Below, one piece after another: positions 46,222 through 59,252 of a stretch of DNA of 64,000 nucleotides. Under the pieces are notes generated by a model. It did no database searches and was not told the DNA's origin. It worked only from the letters and a program-made list of their open reading frames with translations. Within the stretch, counting starts at the first letter, position 1, and each line of letters opens with the position of its first letter. The position numbers and the translations under genes were made by a program. The stretch lies in the NCBI RefSeq assembly GCF_958295425.1, contig NC_081143.1, forward strand, positions 24,559,281-24,623,280, read 5' to 3'. The DNA is from Solea solea (Eukaryota; Chordata; Actinopteri; Pleuronectiformes; Soleidae).

Positions 46222-46520
46222 CACACCCACCATGTGTCCAGACGGGATTGCCACCTTATCATGGTGGGGCACTTTGCGCATCTCCATGACCCCAAGAGCT
46301 ATGTCGGCTGGAGTCTCATACTCCTGGCAGGGTCACCCAAGCCGAACAGGTCGAAGGGTAGAGGCCAGACAAAGGGCGATCCCGGACAACGTGCATGGCG
46401 GCGCACGATAGGCGGTCTTCCGAAAGACTGGAACTCCGACAGCCTGCTGCAACTGTGGAAGAGTGCCCGTCGTCTTGGGCCCCCTTGCCACTGGAATCCA
46501 CCCATCTATAGCCAAGCAGT
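46222..46520 (+). mobile_element. LINE-like interspersed repeat, 5' region
   Basis: 'gggattgccaccttatcatg', 'gagctatgtcggctgg', 'cagggtcacccaagccg' and 'ggccagacaaagggcgatcc' match, from memory, a high-copy fish sequence that leads non-LTR elements. A reversed piece ('ataaggtggcaatccc') lies at 25234-25265. The 127-codon open frame across it has no RT motif. Confidence 0.55.
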
Positions 46521-49510
46521 GCTACTGAGGAACCAGGTCCCCACTGCGACCTTGGTGCCATACCACCTGGAACCAGAGAGTGAAAGCTTAAACATAGCCA
46601 TGTATAAGCTAAGCTAATTAGCTTATACATGACCATGATTTCACTGATTTTGTATTCATTAATTCTGTGGTAAACAATAGTGACATCATTGTTGGTGAGT
46701 GGTACAGCTTGTTGTGGCTGTGGGTTGTTCCCGTGTCATCGTGCTAATTTGCGTTCATACAACAGTTGTCTGCGGGAACCTTTTAGGTCCTTGAAAAAGG
46801 TTCCGGGTGCACAAAGGTCTTAGTACTTTGCAGTGGAAAATGCCACGATTGAGCTATACAGCTTTTGGCAACTCAGATTCCAACATTATTAAGTGTACTA
46901 AAGAAATACTGTGTTATAGTAAGTTAGTAAGTAAGTAGTAAGTAGTAATAATAATAACTTCTACTTTTACAATGTCTGGGTTTATATGGAGCTTAAAGTC
47001 AGTAATTAAAACTGCAACTTAGACCCTTCGATCACCTTTGGCTGACTATCAGCACATTCCTTTGTGACTTTATTGTGTGTGAGTCAAGTTGAGGGAAACA
47101 GGATTTCATCTGGACAACACTCGTACAAGCCCCGGCTTGTCTGAGTGACCGCCTCATTTTAGACTCTGAGATGTCAGCGTGTTTATGTGCATGTGTGAGT
47201 ATGTGTGGCTGCTCATGCAGACACGGATATCGCAATTGAATGCTTTACATGTAGACGTGTCTTGTTTGGATTACTATAATGTGTGTGTTTGTGTTTGCAC
47301 AGCAATGTTGTCCGAAGCATCAGGTTGCTTGTATGCTTTTGTCCATGCAGCCCAGGCCTTTGCGTTTGAATTTAGTGTCTCCGTCCGCAGCTCATTTACA
47401 GCTGAGGTGACAAGTGGGAGTCTTTGGTTAGCGCTGCAGGGACGCTAACTTTCCCAAGACGTGTGTATAAATACACAGGCTTAAAATGGAAATGCAAACT
47501 CGGCGGCTGGACCGTAAATAAAAAGAAATGTTGGAGGGGCATGAACTTTGGTGACACAGTTGGCATTGGTGATCTCAATGGAGAAAGCAGGTGAAAACAA
47601 AAAGCACTTGCACAATACTTTTCCTGCTCCAGCTCCATAATCAATGATGTTTATTTAGTGCCAATATATTGCCCATTTCACGATTTAAAGCCAAACTTTT
47701 CAGGATTTTTACCCTAATTAAAATGCTTTGGAGTCATTGTGACTGATGAATGGCTTGTTGCAGGGAGATTGGGGGCTGTCTCCACTCTGTCTACTGTTTG
47801 TTCGCAAAAAAAACAGCTTTGCAAGGTCAGGGCTGCCGACCCGGGATCCTCAGAATCAGGAGATCTCGCAAAGTTTTGAATTGTTTTATGGCACCACACC
47901 AACACAAAAGATCAAGGCAGCGATAGCTTTTTTTAGACGTTTTTTAGACGGCAAAGCCGGCGAAATAGAACCAGAGAAAACCGTTGTCAGAAGAAGCGAC
48001 GTAGAGTTAACGACTTAACCGACTCACCTTAACGAGTTAACGAGCTTGTGTTCGCCAGCTCCGTTGAAAACAAATGCAGATGGTTGGGAGAGGGGAAGGG
48101 AGGGGATGGTTGGATGGACGGTTGGATGTTCACGTGGTGTAAAAATACATACTCCAAAACTGTATTGGGCGCTCTGTAAGGAAAAAGGCAATGAAAGTGT
48201 CCAGACTTGCAAAGTTCCAGTTTACAGTCTTGAATCAAGAGCCCAATGTAACACAGCAGTCCTTGTTATAAGCTAATATACACTGAACCAGACTACTAAA
48301 GTACTGCATTCTGAGATGGCTTTCTTCATACCTTGGTTATTAAAGTGGATAATTGAGGTGCTTTTGTCTTTCTATCATTTCAAACCAGCCTCGTCAAGCT
48401 CCTCCTTTTTTTCCCTCTGAATGTCAAAGTAAATCAGCACTTTCTGAAATACTCAGACCAGACCTTTCTTTCTCAATCTGTTGCTTGGTTTGAACTCCAG
48501 CAGGTAGTTTTGACCATGTCTACATGTCTACATGTCTAAATGCATTCAGTTGGTGCCATGTGATTGGCTGATTAGTAGGGATGTCGTGTTAACTCGAGTG
48601 GTTTCGTCACCCACAGATAACAACCACACTACTGAACTTTACTTTCTGCTGTGGTAGCTATCTACTCCAACCACCAACCCAAAACCACTCATCTGGCCTA
48701 ACCACAAACGTACACTCAAGTTCGTTTCTCATGTTTACTTCTGACCCTCTGTGCTTACAAAATGAGACACTCCTTCAAGAATGCAGTACATCATCAGTAT
48801 GTAAGTAGACGCAACATGTTTATGCTGTTGTCAGCTGTTGTTATATCCTTTGCATGGACTACTATAGAGCTCTGGATGTCACATGACCCAGTTTGTTTAC
48901 ACCACCATGTTGGCAAGGCAAACTTCTGCAAACATGAACGCTGCCAGAGTGTGTTTCAAGCTATCAGAGTTCCCTACGCACTTTAAATCTATGGAGATTG
49001 ATCACAGAACCTTGACAGTCTGAGTATATCTGACACTTATGATGCCCCCAGGTGCTTTTCACAGGCTTGGAAACAGCTGGAGTGGATATTATTCCAGACC
49101 TGCACTAACCCAACATCTTCAACTCTCCTGATAAACTTTCCCCACGTCCTACTCCGGGGAACACTTTTATAAAAGCATGCAAATCAAACAAGATATTACA
49201 GTTGGTTAGTGTTGGATTATGTGTCTGATATGAAGTGATCACTACAGAAGTGGAATGAGTTGAGCATGAGTTATAGCAGCAATCCAACACTGCCATCTCT
49301 GGTGATTCTGTAAAATGCTCACCTCTTCGCTTGTCCCCAACATTATCCACTATTTTTATGAATACAGCCAATATAGAGACGTTGCTGGTTAGATATTGGT
49401 GCTTTCCCATTACACTAACCCTACTAGGCTCAACTCAACTCTACTTGGGTTGGGTATCAGGCTAATTGTTTTTCCGGGGCATGGCCTGGACCTCTAGAAA
49501 TCCATGTGGA
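46521..49510. other. Gene-free stretch
   Basis: A possible hAT-like fragment lies at about 46780-46860. Open frames such as 47746-48018 (+) show no recognisable domain. Nothing else is supported. Confidence 0.45.
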
Positions 49511-49852
49511 AGACTATTCATCCATCCATCCATCCATTTTCTACCACTTTATCCTCCACATGAAGGTCGCGCAGGGTGCTGTGCCAATCTCAGCTGACAT
49601 AGGGCGATAGGCGGGGTCACACCCAGGACAGTTCAACTGGACAAACAACCATCCACTCTCACACTCACACCTACGGTCAATTTAGAGTGTCTAATTTACC
49701 TAACTCCCCAATTTGCATGTTTTTGGACGCATACAGGGAGAACATGCAAACTCCATGCAGAAAGGCCCTTGTTCTGACTGGGTCACAAACCTGGATCTTC
49801 GTGCCGCAATGGCAAAAGTACTAACCACTACAACAACCGTGTGGCCCCAAGT
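49511..49852 (-). repeat. Teleost SINE-like repeat (family E), reversed full copy
   Basis: Reading the minus strand: a tRNA-like head ('gtagtggttagtacttttgc', 'gatccaggtttgtgaccc'), then 'tgcatggagtttgcatgttc', 'ctgacattg'-type sequence, 'gtaggtgtgagtgtgaga' and 'catgtggaggataaagtgg', ending in (GGAT)n. The tRNA-like head suggests a SINE-type origin for the whole family. Confidence 0.7.
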
Positions 49853-51086
49853 GGAAGACTAGACAATGTCAATATAGACACACACAGATCAGATTGAATC
49901 ACTTGCAATGATGTCAACAATTGGTCAAGAAGAAGAAGACCCAAACCACTTCAACTATTGAGGTGAAGGAGCAGATGGGGTGGGGTTAAGATATACTGTA
50001 TGAGGAGATTTTCTGATTTATTCAAAATGGTATGACTGTATTCACTGGAGCAACCATGTTTCACTGGAACACACACAGCAGGAATCTCAGGACTTTTCTG
50101 GTGGGTGTATGACTGTTTGTGGTGACATTGGTATGTGTTGATTAAATAAGTACAGTCATGAACACACTTGAGTAGAAGGGGGAAAAAAACAGCAACTAAA
50201 AAAACAACACTTCCAACTTTCCAACTTGCCATGAGGCATCAGAAAAGGTCAACTTTTATTACAGCTGACAAACAGGTTTGGAATTCCCTCTCAGAATCAG
50301 AATGATGCACACATCTGTTGCAAGTATCAAGTTGGTTTGAACTTGGGCAGGTCGTCTTGACCATGACTACATGCGTTCTCCCATGTGAAAGGCTGATTAA
50401 TAGGGGTGTAAAAATCTGCACATTGATATGCAGTATACCACTCTATTGACTTAAATACATTATGAACTGATCTCTGTCAACAACCATCCACTCTCACACA
50501 GTTTAGAGTGTCCAATTTCCCCTGATCCAAATCTGCATGTTTCCTGCACAGTGGCAATTTTGGTCTGGACATTCTGTTGGGGCCATGCAGGAAAATCTAA
50601 TAATGCAATCCAGAAAACCAACACATTACTCTCAAAAACACAGTAGCAAGTGAGAGAGGGGACCACAGCACTTTTGTCTTTTCCCTCTTGAGAAATTATT
50701 AAATCTTCTTCTGCTCAAGTGGTAAAGTGCTAAATCGCACACTAGCTGGGTAATCAACTCGCTTCATCATGCAATGAAGGAATGAATGAAATGTTACATT
50801 AAGTACGTCAGCCTAGCTAGCAAGACCTGTGCAGTGCCCGCCCTTGCTTCAAATCAGCCAATGAGAAGCGCTCTGGGGCCCTGAACTTTAGGCCCGACTG
50901 CTGAAACTGAAGTGTGCACTGTAAACTGTCTACAGAGGAAATTGCGTTTATCGAATGAAAACTGCAGACGTTTCATTGGGGACAAAGTTGAATTTAAAAT
51001 ACGACAACTTATAAAAGCTCATAATCCTCCCCTGCACAGCAGCACCCTCTGGTGGGGCCGTGCCCCTATGCAAAGACGCCATTGTT
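49853..51086. other. Gene-free stretch
   Basis: Contains the second copy of the dispersed repeat shared with 45760-46035 and a small family E fragment at about 50484-50540. No exon. Confidence 0.5.
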
Positions 51087-51178
51087 CCTGCATGTTTTTG
51101 GACTGTGGGACTGAAGAGCCTGGAGAAAACCCATGCACACGCGGGGAGAACATGCAAACTCCATGCAGAAAGGCCTAA
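51087..51178 (-). repeat. Family E fragment, reversed
   Basis: 'gcatgtttttggactgtggg' and 'gagaacatgcaaactccatg' match the middle of the 49511-49852 copy. Confidence 0.75.
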
Positions 51179-51339
51179 AATCATTAAAAAATAAATTGTA
51201 AAAAAGTATCTTGATTCAATTTCTACATATTTGCACAAAAAAGCAGTTAAATTAAGTGCAAATGTATTTTTAACAACGAACAGTCAATTAATTTACCATT
51301 TGATTTAAAATCATCCTTTCTCTGGCTTTATGTCTTTTG

Positions 51340-51698
51340 CCAAGTGCAGTATAGGTGGCCTCTCGTGGACGCGCTCGGCTGCGCGCCCCTGCTTCGGCGC
51401 GGCACCTCCCACTTCTCTCTCCGGCTTGTTAAAGTTTTGCTCGCCTCCTTTACTTCAATGAGCGCTATTGTTGAGAAGTCCACGCTCTCCTGCGCACTGA
51501 CGGAGCCCGGGTCTGTGTCCATCTCTCCTCTCTGTGTGACAGTGTTCCTGCGCCGCTGCGGCGCTCAGCACCTCCTGCTCTCAACTCTGCTGCGACACAA
51601 GAAAAGTTTTTTTTTTTGCATCGACAAGGTGGATAAAAGTCATTTAAAAGTTTGGATAGAAGCTGCTGTGAGCGCGACTTTTGGATAACTTTGCCAAG
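51340..51698 (+). promoter_or_regulatory. CpG-rich promoter and probable untranslated first exon of an unidentified gene
   Basis: CpG density rises sharply ('gacgcgctcggctgcgcgcc', 'cttcggcgcggcacc', 'tgcgccgctgcggcgctcag'). The block ends at a consensus donor CCAAG|GTAAGT (51699). CpG-rich sequence continues to about 52250, including 'gccgagccgagccgagccg'. The segment has a 114-codon open frame (51344-51688) of unrecognised, leader-like composition, so an untranslated first exon is more likely than coding. The gene would run to the right and its identity is unknown. Confidence 0.55.
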
Positions 51699-54295
51699 GT
51701 AAGTTTCTCCTGCGCTTCTTTTCTTTTTTTCCCAAATTTACGCACGATGTGATAAAAAACCTCCTCCTCCTCCTCCTCATCTGTGGATAACGTGATCGCA
51801 CAAGCTGACGAATGACTGAAATGTGAGCCTTATCGATTAGAGTCACCACCTTAGCGGGTCGATCAGTGCACTCAGAGACGCGCTCATAATCGATCCAGGA
51901 TCCGCTCCTCGCTGCGCTCTTTACGCATGCAGCGCTGCTGCGAATGTGAAAGCGTCTCTCTGTCAGCGTGTCCGCTCATTCCTCTCTCCCGGCGCACGGT
52001 TCACTATCTCGGGGTCAGGATCCGCTTGGCAGCCGAGCCGAGCCGAGCCGATATTTGGGGGACAGAGAGAGGTCACACAGAGAGGAGGAGGAGGAGGAGG
52101 AGGAGTGCTTCCCTGCACGGACTCATGGAAACAGGATCAGCTCTCATTCCTGTCATTGCTGCGGACTGTGCAGCTCGTGTCGAATGTATCGGACAGAGGT
52201 TGTTATCTGCAGCTTCACGCTTTGTCTTCTCCTCTCGTCTCACTTCCAGTTGTTTGTTTTCACCTCAGAGATTGTAAACACCTTTTAGGTTGTGAAACCA
52301 TTAATCCCCTCAATATTCCCTCTGGTACACAATGACAACATATACTGTGGTGTGTGTACACCGTCAGGCATGCGCGGATTAGAGCAGCGCTTTCTGAGCT
52401 TATAAGAGGCTCGAGGCCACCGAATAACCTGCGAGACTGAGCCACATGACGTTTGTTTACATGTGAACACTTTAAACAGCTTTAAATGGGATTAATCATC
52501 AGTTGCCTTTTACTTAGATTTTATTCCACCAGAATAAAAGTATAGAAGGATCGATGGATAGATGATAACTCACGATCTTACAACACCAGACATACACACA
52601 CAGAAAGAAAGATGGACAATAACATCATAAATAAGCAGTAGCATAAAGTCAACAGCTCCACAGAGTGCAAATAAATGCCAACATAAGAAAGAGGAGCTCC
52701 TCTGAATGCAGTCATTGTGTGATTATCGCTGCTTATCTACTCACTGAGGTTGAGATTGGGACAAATTAGGTTTTAAAGCGATTCAATTTGCAGTAGAATT
52801 TACGGTCTAATTGCTGTGGGCTGGCATGGAGCACCCCCCCCCCCCCAATCAAAAACCCCAGGCGTTTTCCCTCCCTGAATGTACATCAGAGAAAGTGCCC
52901 CCCCCCCCCCCCCCCCACAAAACAAGCTGAATATGTTGTGATATGTTGTATTTGGGGACATTTGGAAAAGATTTATCAGCTGCAGTGCCCTCCCAAGACT
53001 TTATGAGGCCCTAAATTGAATTTAATTTGGGGTGGCCCCCCTTCCAACCACTTTGGAGTAGCCGGTGCTTGAAGTGCGGTGATACTGAACTTGAATTAGC
53101 CATTTTAATAACTTTTTGCACCAAATGAACAATCTTCAACTCCAGAATAAAACCAAATAACGTAAGTTCAACATTATTTAGATATCTTAATATATCTAAA
53201 GATGTCTAGATTTCTTTAATATGTTAAAAAAAAAACTATACATCAATATTGACTGATATTCAAGACTCAATCTGCTCTTATTTGTGACAAAAGTTAGGGT
53301 TAAAGGCTAATTCATAAACGTGTATGTTTTAAAAAACAAACAAAAGCATCTCTATCAGCATCAGCGACGTCCAATTATTATTTTAAACACTGCTGTCACT
53401 ATTAGCTCAGAATATGACAGTCGTCACATGATTAATTCACTTGTTAATTAGTCCTAGTATAAGCATGCACTTCCTCGTGGTAGAGTTTGGCCCGAGTCGT
53501 TGCAACAGTTGCTCTGATTGATTGGTTGAGTAATAATTAGGTAATAAATCAGTCATCTGCAGAGGGGTACAGCAATCTCCAGCGTGAGTTTTTCCCAGAA
53601 CATCAAAGCTCACATTGTTTCCCAGACTTTTTCGACCGCACGGTCATTAATCAGACACGAGGTGTTTACAGCTTGGTAAAATAAAATAAGGTGAGGGATG
53701 GATCATTTATCAGCCAAAAGAAGCAATTATTAATTTGTGAGAAAATGTGAGGGCGTGTATTTAATTATTAAATCAATGATATGATTCGTCAGGAAAGAAC
53801 AGTCATTGAACTCTGTTCTTTGCACATTCGATCCTTAGATTAGAAGGAAAATCATGTTTGACTTAAGGATAAAATGATAAAATGATTACAATAAGAAGCA
53901 CTCACTATGTTGTTGTGATGTATTGTAAAGTGCCCCAAGGCGGAGTCTGCATGATATTCACTTAAAACCGGAAAATAATATCGCATAATACACTTAAATA
54001 CACACTCAGACTCTACGTACACCTGTTGTCACGGTGACGCATTGGTGATACAAGCCCTCTCCCCTCACAGTAGTGCTAAGCTGCGCAGAAACATCTAATA
54101 AATCTCCACAGTGATGTGCAGACACCTCGCTGCCGTCCCTGTGTCGGAGGGGGAGGGGGCTTTTACGAGGCTTTTGGGTACAATAAAGTTTCCTCCAAAT
54201 CAATATTGATACCGGTGGGTGAGCAGCAAAACAAACCCAGCATGGAGTATATGAGTATGGGAAAAGCAAAGAAAGGTGGAGACGGGGATGCAGCA

Positions 54296-54338
54296 GAGAG
54301 AGAGAGAGAGTGTGAGAGAGAGAGAGAGAGAGAGAGAG
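54296..54338. repeat. (AG)n microsatellite
   Basis: Interrupted AG tract. Confidence 0.9.
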
Positions 54339-55454
54339 CAAACATTCCTGACTCCGTGTCTCAGCAATTTAATTAAGGTTCCTGTGAGATGCTGCAGCGA
54401 ACACCTCGAGGTGAAGGCTTAACCCCCCCCCCCCAAACCTGCCTCCCCAATTTCCAGCTTGGGCTAATCCCCAGGGTCAGCTAAATAAGTGTTGGGGGTC
54501 ATGCCACGATGACAACTAAATGGGAGGGACACCCCAAAGCGAAGCTCCCCCGCTCCCCCGCCCCCCCACCCCAATCAGGGAGTTAATAACTGCATGAAGG
54601 AAGTTAAGAGGTACAAGATGAAGAGGATTGAGACCAGGACTGGATATAATGTGCATGTGTGTGTGTGAGAATGAAATTTCACTTGCTATCAACCACACCA
54701 ACTAAGAGCCCCCCCCCCCCTTAGTGGGGTTTAAGTGTGCCCTGTGGTGGTCTGACAACACACACAGATGGGTCAGATTGCGGTCACTGTACCGCTGACT
54801 GGATAGACTTTTATAGGGAGATGAATTCCTCTAACATGCTGCCATTTTTAAAAAACTAAACAAATTCCACTATATTTTATGTGCTGACTGACCAGTGGAC
54901 ACAGGAAGTGTCTCCCTTCCTCCCCGCTCTTGTTAACTCATCACTTTTCCCCCTCGTCCCTCACGTCCACGGCAGTTTTGATGTGTGCAGACATTTGCTC
55001 TGGTTTGTCTTTGATCTTCTTTTCCACTCTCGGTTTTCTGCTGCTGCTGCTGCTGCTTTTCTTTCATGTGGATTATGTGAGTGTCGTACTCGCTCTCCCT
55101 CCCTGTGACACCCAACCACCACCACCACACTGCACAATGATATCGGATGATTCTGAAACATGAAAAACTTTTGTTTTCTAGTGATCAAAGTAATCCTTGT
55201 GTGTCTAATAGAGAAGTTAATGTTTAAAAAAAAAAAAAAATAAATAAATGGAAAATAGCAAATTTAAGGCAACTGAAACACAAGACTGTGCTTGTAGTTG
55301 CAAAAAAGTGTGCAGTTGTTACATGAAAGGGCATCATGGAGTCTTCTGTTGGCACTGAATGTGGTTTACTGGTTACTTGTGAGTTGTAGATCTATTAGTC
55401 TGAACGTGGCAGACTCACAATAACAAAAGGAGCTCCAGTAACTTCGGCACTGCT

Positions 55455-55600
55455 GTGATTATTTGATTATTAATCAATGAATATGTTAATCATCCACTAC
55501 TTTCTGATTTTTCAAATCCTTCAGTGTGAATATTTTATGGTACATTTGAGAACATCATCAGGTCCATGTTCAACACTGATGAACATTTTTCCAACATTTC
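55455..55600 (+). mobile_element. hAT-like MITE fragment (family A)
   Basis: 'attattaatcaatgaatatg', 'cagtgtgaatattttatgg' and 'acatttgagaacatcatca' follow the family order, with internal deletions. Confidence 0.6.
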
Positions 55601-56354
55601 CTGATATCTTAGGGACCAGACAAGTACTTGGACTCATGCGACCTGTGGAGTCGCCCCCTAATGGCAATTTAAGAAAGCACAGGTTTAAGGCACTTCTGCA
55701 ACGGCTTCACTCTCTTAATCCAGAAACTCCACACTGTGCCAGAGTGTCATTTCTCCGCCTGCTCCAATCATACTTCATATCATACCAAAAGACTTTTCCA
55801 ACAAATACAATTGACCAACTGCTCGGTTTGAAAGCATTAAAAATCAAACTGCACATAAAAACAGGCTCGACCTCTCCGTCCTCTCCGTCCTCTGGATGTC
55901 CTGCAGATGTATAGGTGGGGCGTCTCATTTGGGAGCGTTTATGGAAGCGGGGGACCGCGCAGATGTAGCAGATGTAGCAGCCTCTGACTGCTGATAAATC
56001 CCACAGACGCACACCTGAAACTATTTACAGTGACCACTTGTTTTTATTACATATGCTGACGACAGCCAATCAGGCAAATGGAAAATCCATTTTCTGACTT
56101 TAACGGTAACTCTAGTAGCCCTGGATTTGTCTGGAGATGTAACGATGATCCCTTTCATTACTGACTCATCACTCGAGAGGGGAAAATATGTCAGAGATTA
56201 TTATTGTTTGATTGTGACTGGCTTGTTTTTTTTCAAATCACAACCTAACGGTGGACAGCGTGCGGTGATTCCCGCTATATTTTTGATGACTTCATTGATT
56301 ATCATTGGCTTCATTGTACACTGTAGCGCCACGTGCACACATGTGAATCTCCAC

Positions 56355-56714
56355 TAGAGCTAATCGATTGTTAATCGATTACTAAATTAATCGACAACTA
56401 TTTTGATCATCTATTAATCGGTTTGAAGCTTTTTTTAAGATTAAAACAAGATTTCCGTTTGTTTAAGCTTCTTAAATGTGAATATTTTCTTCATTTCTTT
56501 GCTTTGGATAACAAAGAAATCATTAAAGGTCAATCATTTTGGTTTGTGGACTAAACAAGACGTTTGAGAACATCATCATTTCCAGGTTTGACGAACAACG
56601 ATCAACATTTTTTAAGGTTTTCTGATATTTTATGGACCAAACGATTAATCGATTAATCGAGAAAATAATCGACAGATTAATCGATTATGAAAAGAATCAT
56701 TATTTGCAGCTCTA
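56355..56714 (+). mobile_element. Complete hAT-like MITE (family A) with target-site duplication
   Basis: A 360-bp element beginning 'tagagctaatcgattgttaa' and ending 'tcattatttgcagctcta', with imperfect inverted ends rich in 'ttaatcgatta'. It is flanked by atctccac on the left and ttctccac on the right, an 8-bp duplication with one mismatch, as expected for the hAT superfamily. There is no coding capacity. Confidence 0.85.
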
Positions 56715-58898
56715 TTCTCCACTTTATCATAAACCCGCTGAACATACTATACTATGAATGGACGCATTAAGGCTATATTGCTAAATTTGGTTTCTGTACA
56801 CAGCGTCATGAAAAGGCTCACGTTACGCCGTTACAAGCTTCCTTAACGTCACAGGAATGCTCGCGCTCACAGACCTTCGACAGGCTGAGACGCAGCGCTC
56901 CAACCAGAGGGGAACCGCTACTGTCCAAGAACCTGATCCCCCCCCAGTCATCTTATCCAGGGTTGCTACTCCTTTAGTAAAACCCATGAAGCGTGTCTCT
57001 AACTACCCCCCCTTTGTCCTCACAGTGTGTTGTGCAAACGCGGTGGTTCAGTAGGAAGGTAAAGAGCGAGACGCAACACTGTATAGACTCCCAGCATTCC
57101 ACTGTGGTACCAGGAGACACCAGGAGACACAGATGCCTCCATCAGCAGATCTGGCCTCAGATTTTCCTGCGCAGACAAAACAGAGGCTGAGATGGGAACA
57201 GGAATAAGTCGTCCGATCACCTGATATCAGCAGTGTATGAATGTATGTCTCCCCAGTTTTGCCACATTATTTATATTGTTGTCAACTGGAACACGGTTAT
57301 TTTTATTTTAACTGATGGCTATAATCTATAATCTGGCATGTTTACAAACTCTGACTTATTCATATGCAATGTCTTTCCTTACTTCAATTAAAAAAATACA
57401 CAAATAATCAGAATATAATATAATATGTTAGAAAATGTTGATCAGTGTTCACCAACAGCCTGAAAATGGTGATGTTCTCGAATGTCTTGTTTTGTCCACA
57501 AACCAATATTATTCAGTTTTAATGATTTCCTTGTGATAGGGAGCAAAGAAAGCAGAAAATATTAACATTTAAGAAGCTTAAGAATCAGAAAGCTTGTTTT
57601 AATCATTGAAAACACAAACCGATAAGATGATTCATTTAGTAATTGATCATATTGATTCATTGAATAATCGTTGCAGCCTTAAAATAATATAATATATTAT
57701 AATATAATGAGAAAAGTTGCAGTATTAATTTTTGCAATCCACAAAAATACATAGGAATTGTTTAAAATAAACAGTGCAATATACTGGCAACAAATTAAGA
57801 TGATTCATAACTCAGAGCATAATTAAAATAGGGTTGAAACGTCATATTTCTATTTCCTGTTGACTGAAATACTCCATCTTAGCTTCACTTATCGTGACTG
57901 GAGATGATTCCTCATGGCACGCTAAACAGAGTTCACGTCCGTGTCTGGAGTCGCTCTCAACAACACAGCCAGTGTTAACTTCTCCCCTGAAAATAACCTT
58001 TAGGCATTTTACATATCATGCGAAACAAAAATTCAATTTGAATTCATGAATCCGACAAAGTCTGCGGGGCCTTAAAGAAGACTGAAGACGTCTTTATTGA
58101 AACCGAGGCTCTCTCTCTTTCTCTCAGAGAAGGCTTTGTTGAATTTAACAGACAGAAAATCTGCTTCACCTGGCATGAGCGGCGTGAAATGATCTATTTA
58201 TATCGTTTGTTTTTAATCCTATTGCACATAAAAAATGTAATATGAATGCACCATTAAGGATAAAACCTCCCTCCCCTCCATCTGTAGTCTACGCTACCTG
58301 TGGGCGAGAGGAAGTGTGTGGGGTTATTGAAGGAACACCACCTTCCTGCCCTAAAATAAAATACCCCCCCACCCCCTGTATTCTACCCTGAGGGCACATA
58401 GTCTACCTGTGCTCACACATCCTTTCATCCCCATTTAAAAGCCCTCAGTTACCCCTCATCCCCCCCAACACACACACACACAAGAGTCAGGCTGGAAGGA
58501 AACAATAGAGAGACACCGTTTGGCCGCGTGCGCTGAGGCTCATGCTCGTGTGCGGCGCCGCACATGTGTCAGGACGTGTGAAGGATTGCGGAGCCTCAGT
58601 GGCCTCAGGTGGAGGTTTAGGTGAATGGGGTCTTGTGCTGATGTGTGTCTGCGTTCAGGTGCACGTGTAGTATCATGTTGCCCTTTTATTCTCATCGTGT
58701 TGCAGTGACGACGCGCAAACACTGCAGGTCTGTGGTTAACCAGTCCCCCCCTGTGCCTTTCATGAGTCTGGGCACTTGAAGGCATATCGTTGCAGGGATG
58801 TTATGCTGTAATAGTGGGACCACCAAGACGAATCAGGGAAGAGAGATATAGAGACGTTTATCAAAAGAGCCTGCCACCTTTTAAAGGCATAAGCCGTG
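56715..58898. other. Intronic/intergenic stretch
   Basis: Holds a reversed family A copy at 57430-57682 and a perfect 16-bp palindrome TGTGCGGCGCCGCACA at 58549-58564 inside a small CpG cluster. No exon is identified. Confidence 0.45.
57430..57682 (-). mobile_element. hAT-like MITE copy (family A), reversed
   Basis: 'tgatgttctcgaatgtcttg', 'aacatttaagaagcttaaga' and 'attgaataatcgttgcagcc' mirror the complete copy located about 0.7 kb to the left. Confidence 0.75.
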
Positions 58899-59252
58899 TT
58901 TTCATCAAGTGGAACGGTCCGGTTTGGTGCGTATTTACCAGCCCCAACCATTCCTTCCCTTGGCGTACCAGCGTAAAATGGTACAGTACGATCAGGGTGG
59001 CTCCTCCCATGACGGTCAGCTTATCTAGCGACAGAAAAAACCTCACTCCCTTGCGACCGTTGTGAACATCCCATGGAAGTTGAGGCAAGCAAGAAGAAGA
59101 AAAAGAAGAAGATGCCTGCAAACAGCAGCCAGCCATTGTTGTCACACTGGTGCTCTCAGTTGAAACGCAAGCCTGACCCCGGGCTTGACCATTCCAAACC
59201 TCAAACTGTACTGTACCAAAACTGAGCCGTACCATGATGGAGACACAGTAAT
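58899..59252 (+). mobile_element. hAT-like MITE (second family)
   Basis: Starts 'gtgttttcatcaagtggaac' and ends 'taccatgatggagacacag'. The ends are imperfectly inverted (GTGTTTTCATCA versus CTGTGTCTCCATCA). A fragment of the right part is present at 21630-21715. Target-site duplication is not clear by eye. Confidence 0.55.

Larger units (their letters stand above)
51705..56354 (+). other. Probable first intron of the 51.3-kb gene, part 1
   Basis: CpG-rich to about 52250, then AT-rich. Contains poly-C runs near 52836-52847 and 52897-52917, (GA)n at 54296-54338 and poly-C near 54422-54434. A family A MITE fragment lies at about 55455-55600, then a repeat-like piece around 55640-55730 ('gtggagtcgccccctaatgg'). 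No exon is identified. Confidence 0.4.

Noticed and set aside
46234..46617. 127-codon open frame
   Set aside because: Falls inside a high-copy LINE-like repeat and has no RT, endonuclease or ORF1 motif.
49790..49852. tRNA gene on the minus strand
   Set aside because: The A/B-box-like wording belongs to the head of a SINE-like repeat. No complete cloverleaf is apparent.
55477..55914. 145-codon open frame on the plus strand
   Set aside because: Begins inside a MITE fragment and continues through a repeat-like segment, so the frame is not of one origin.
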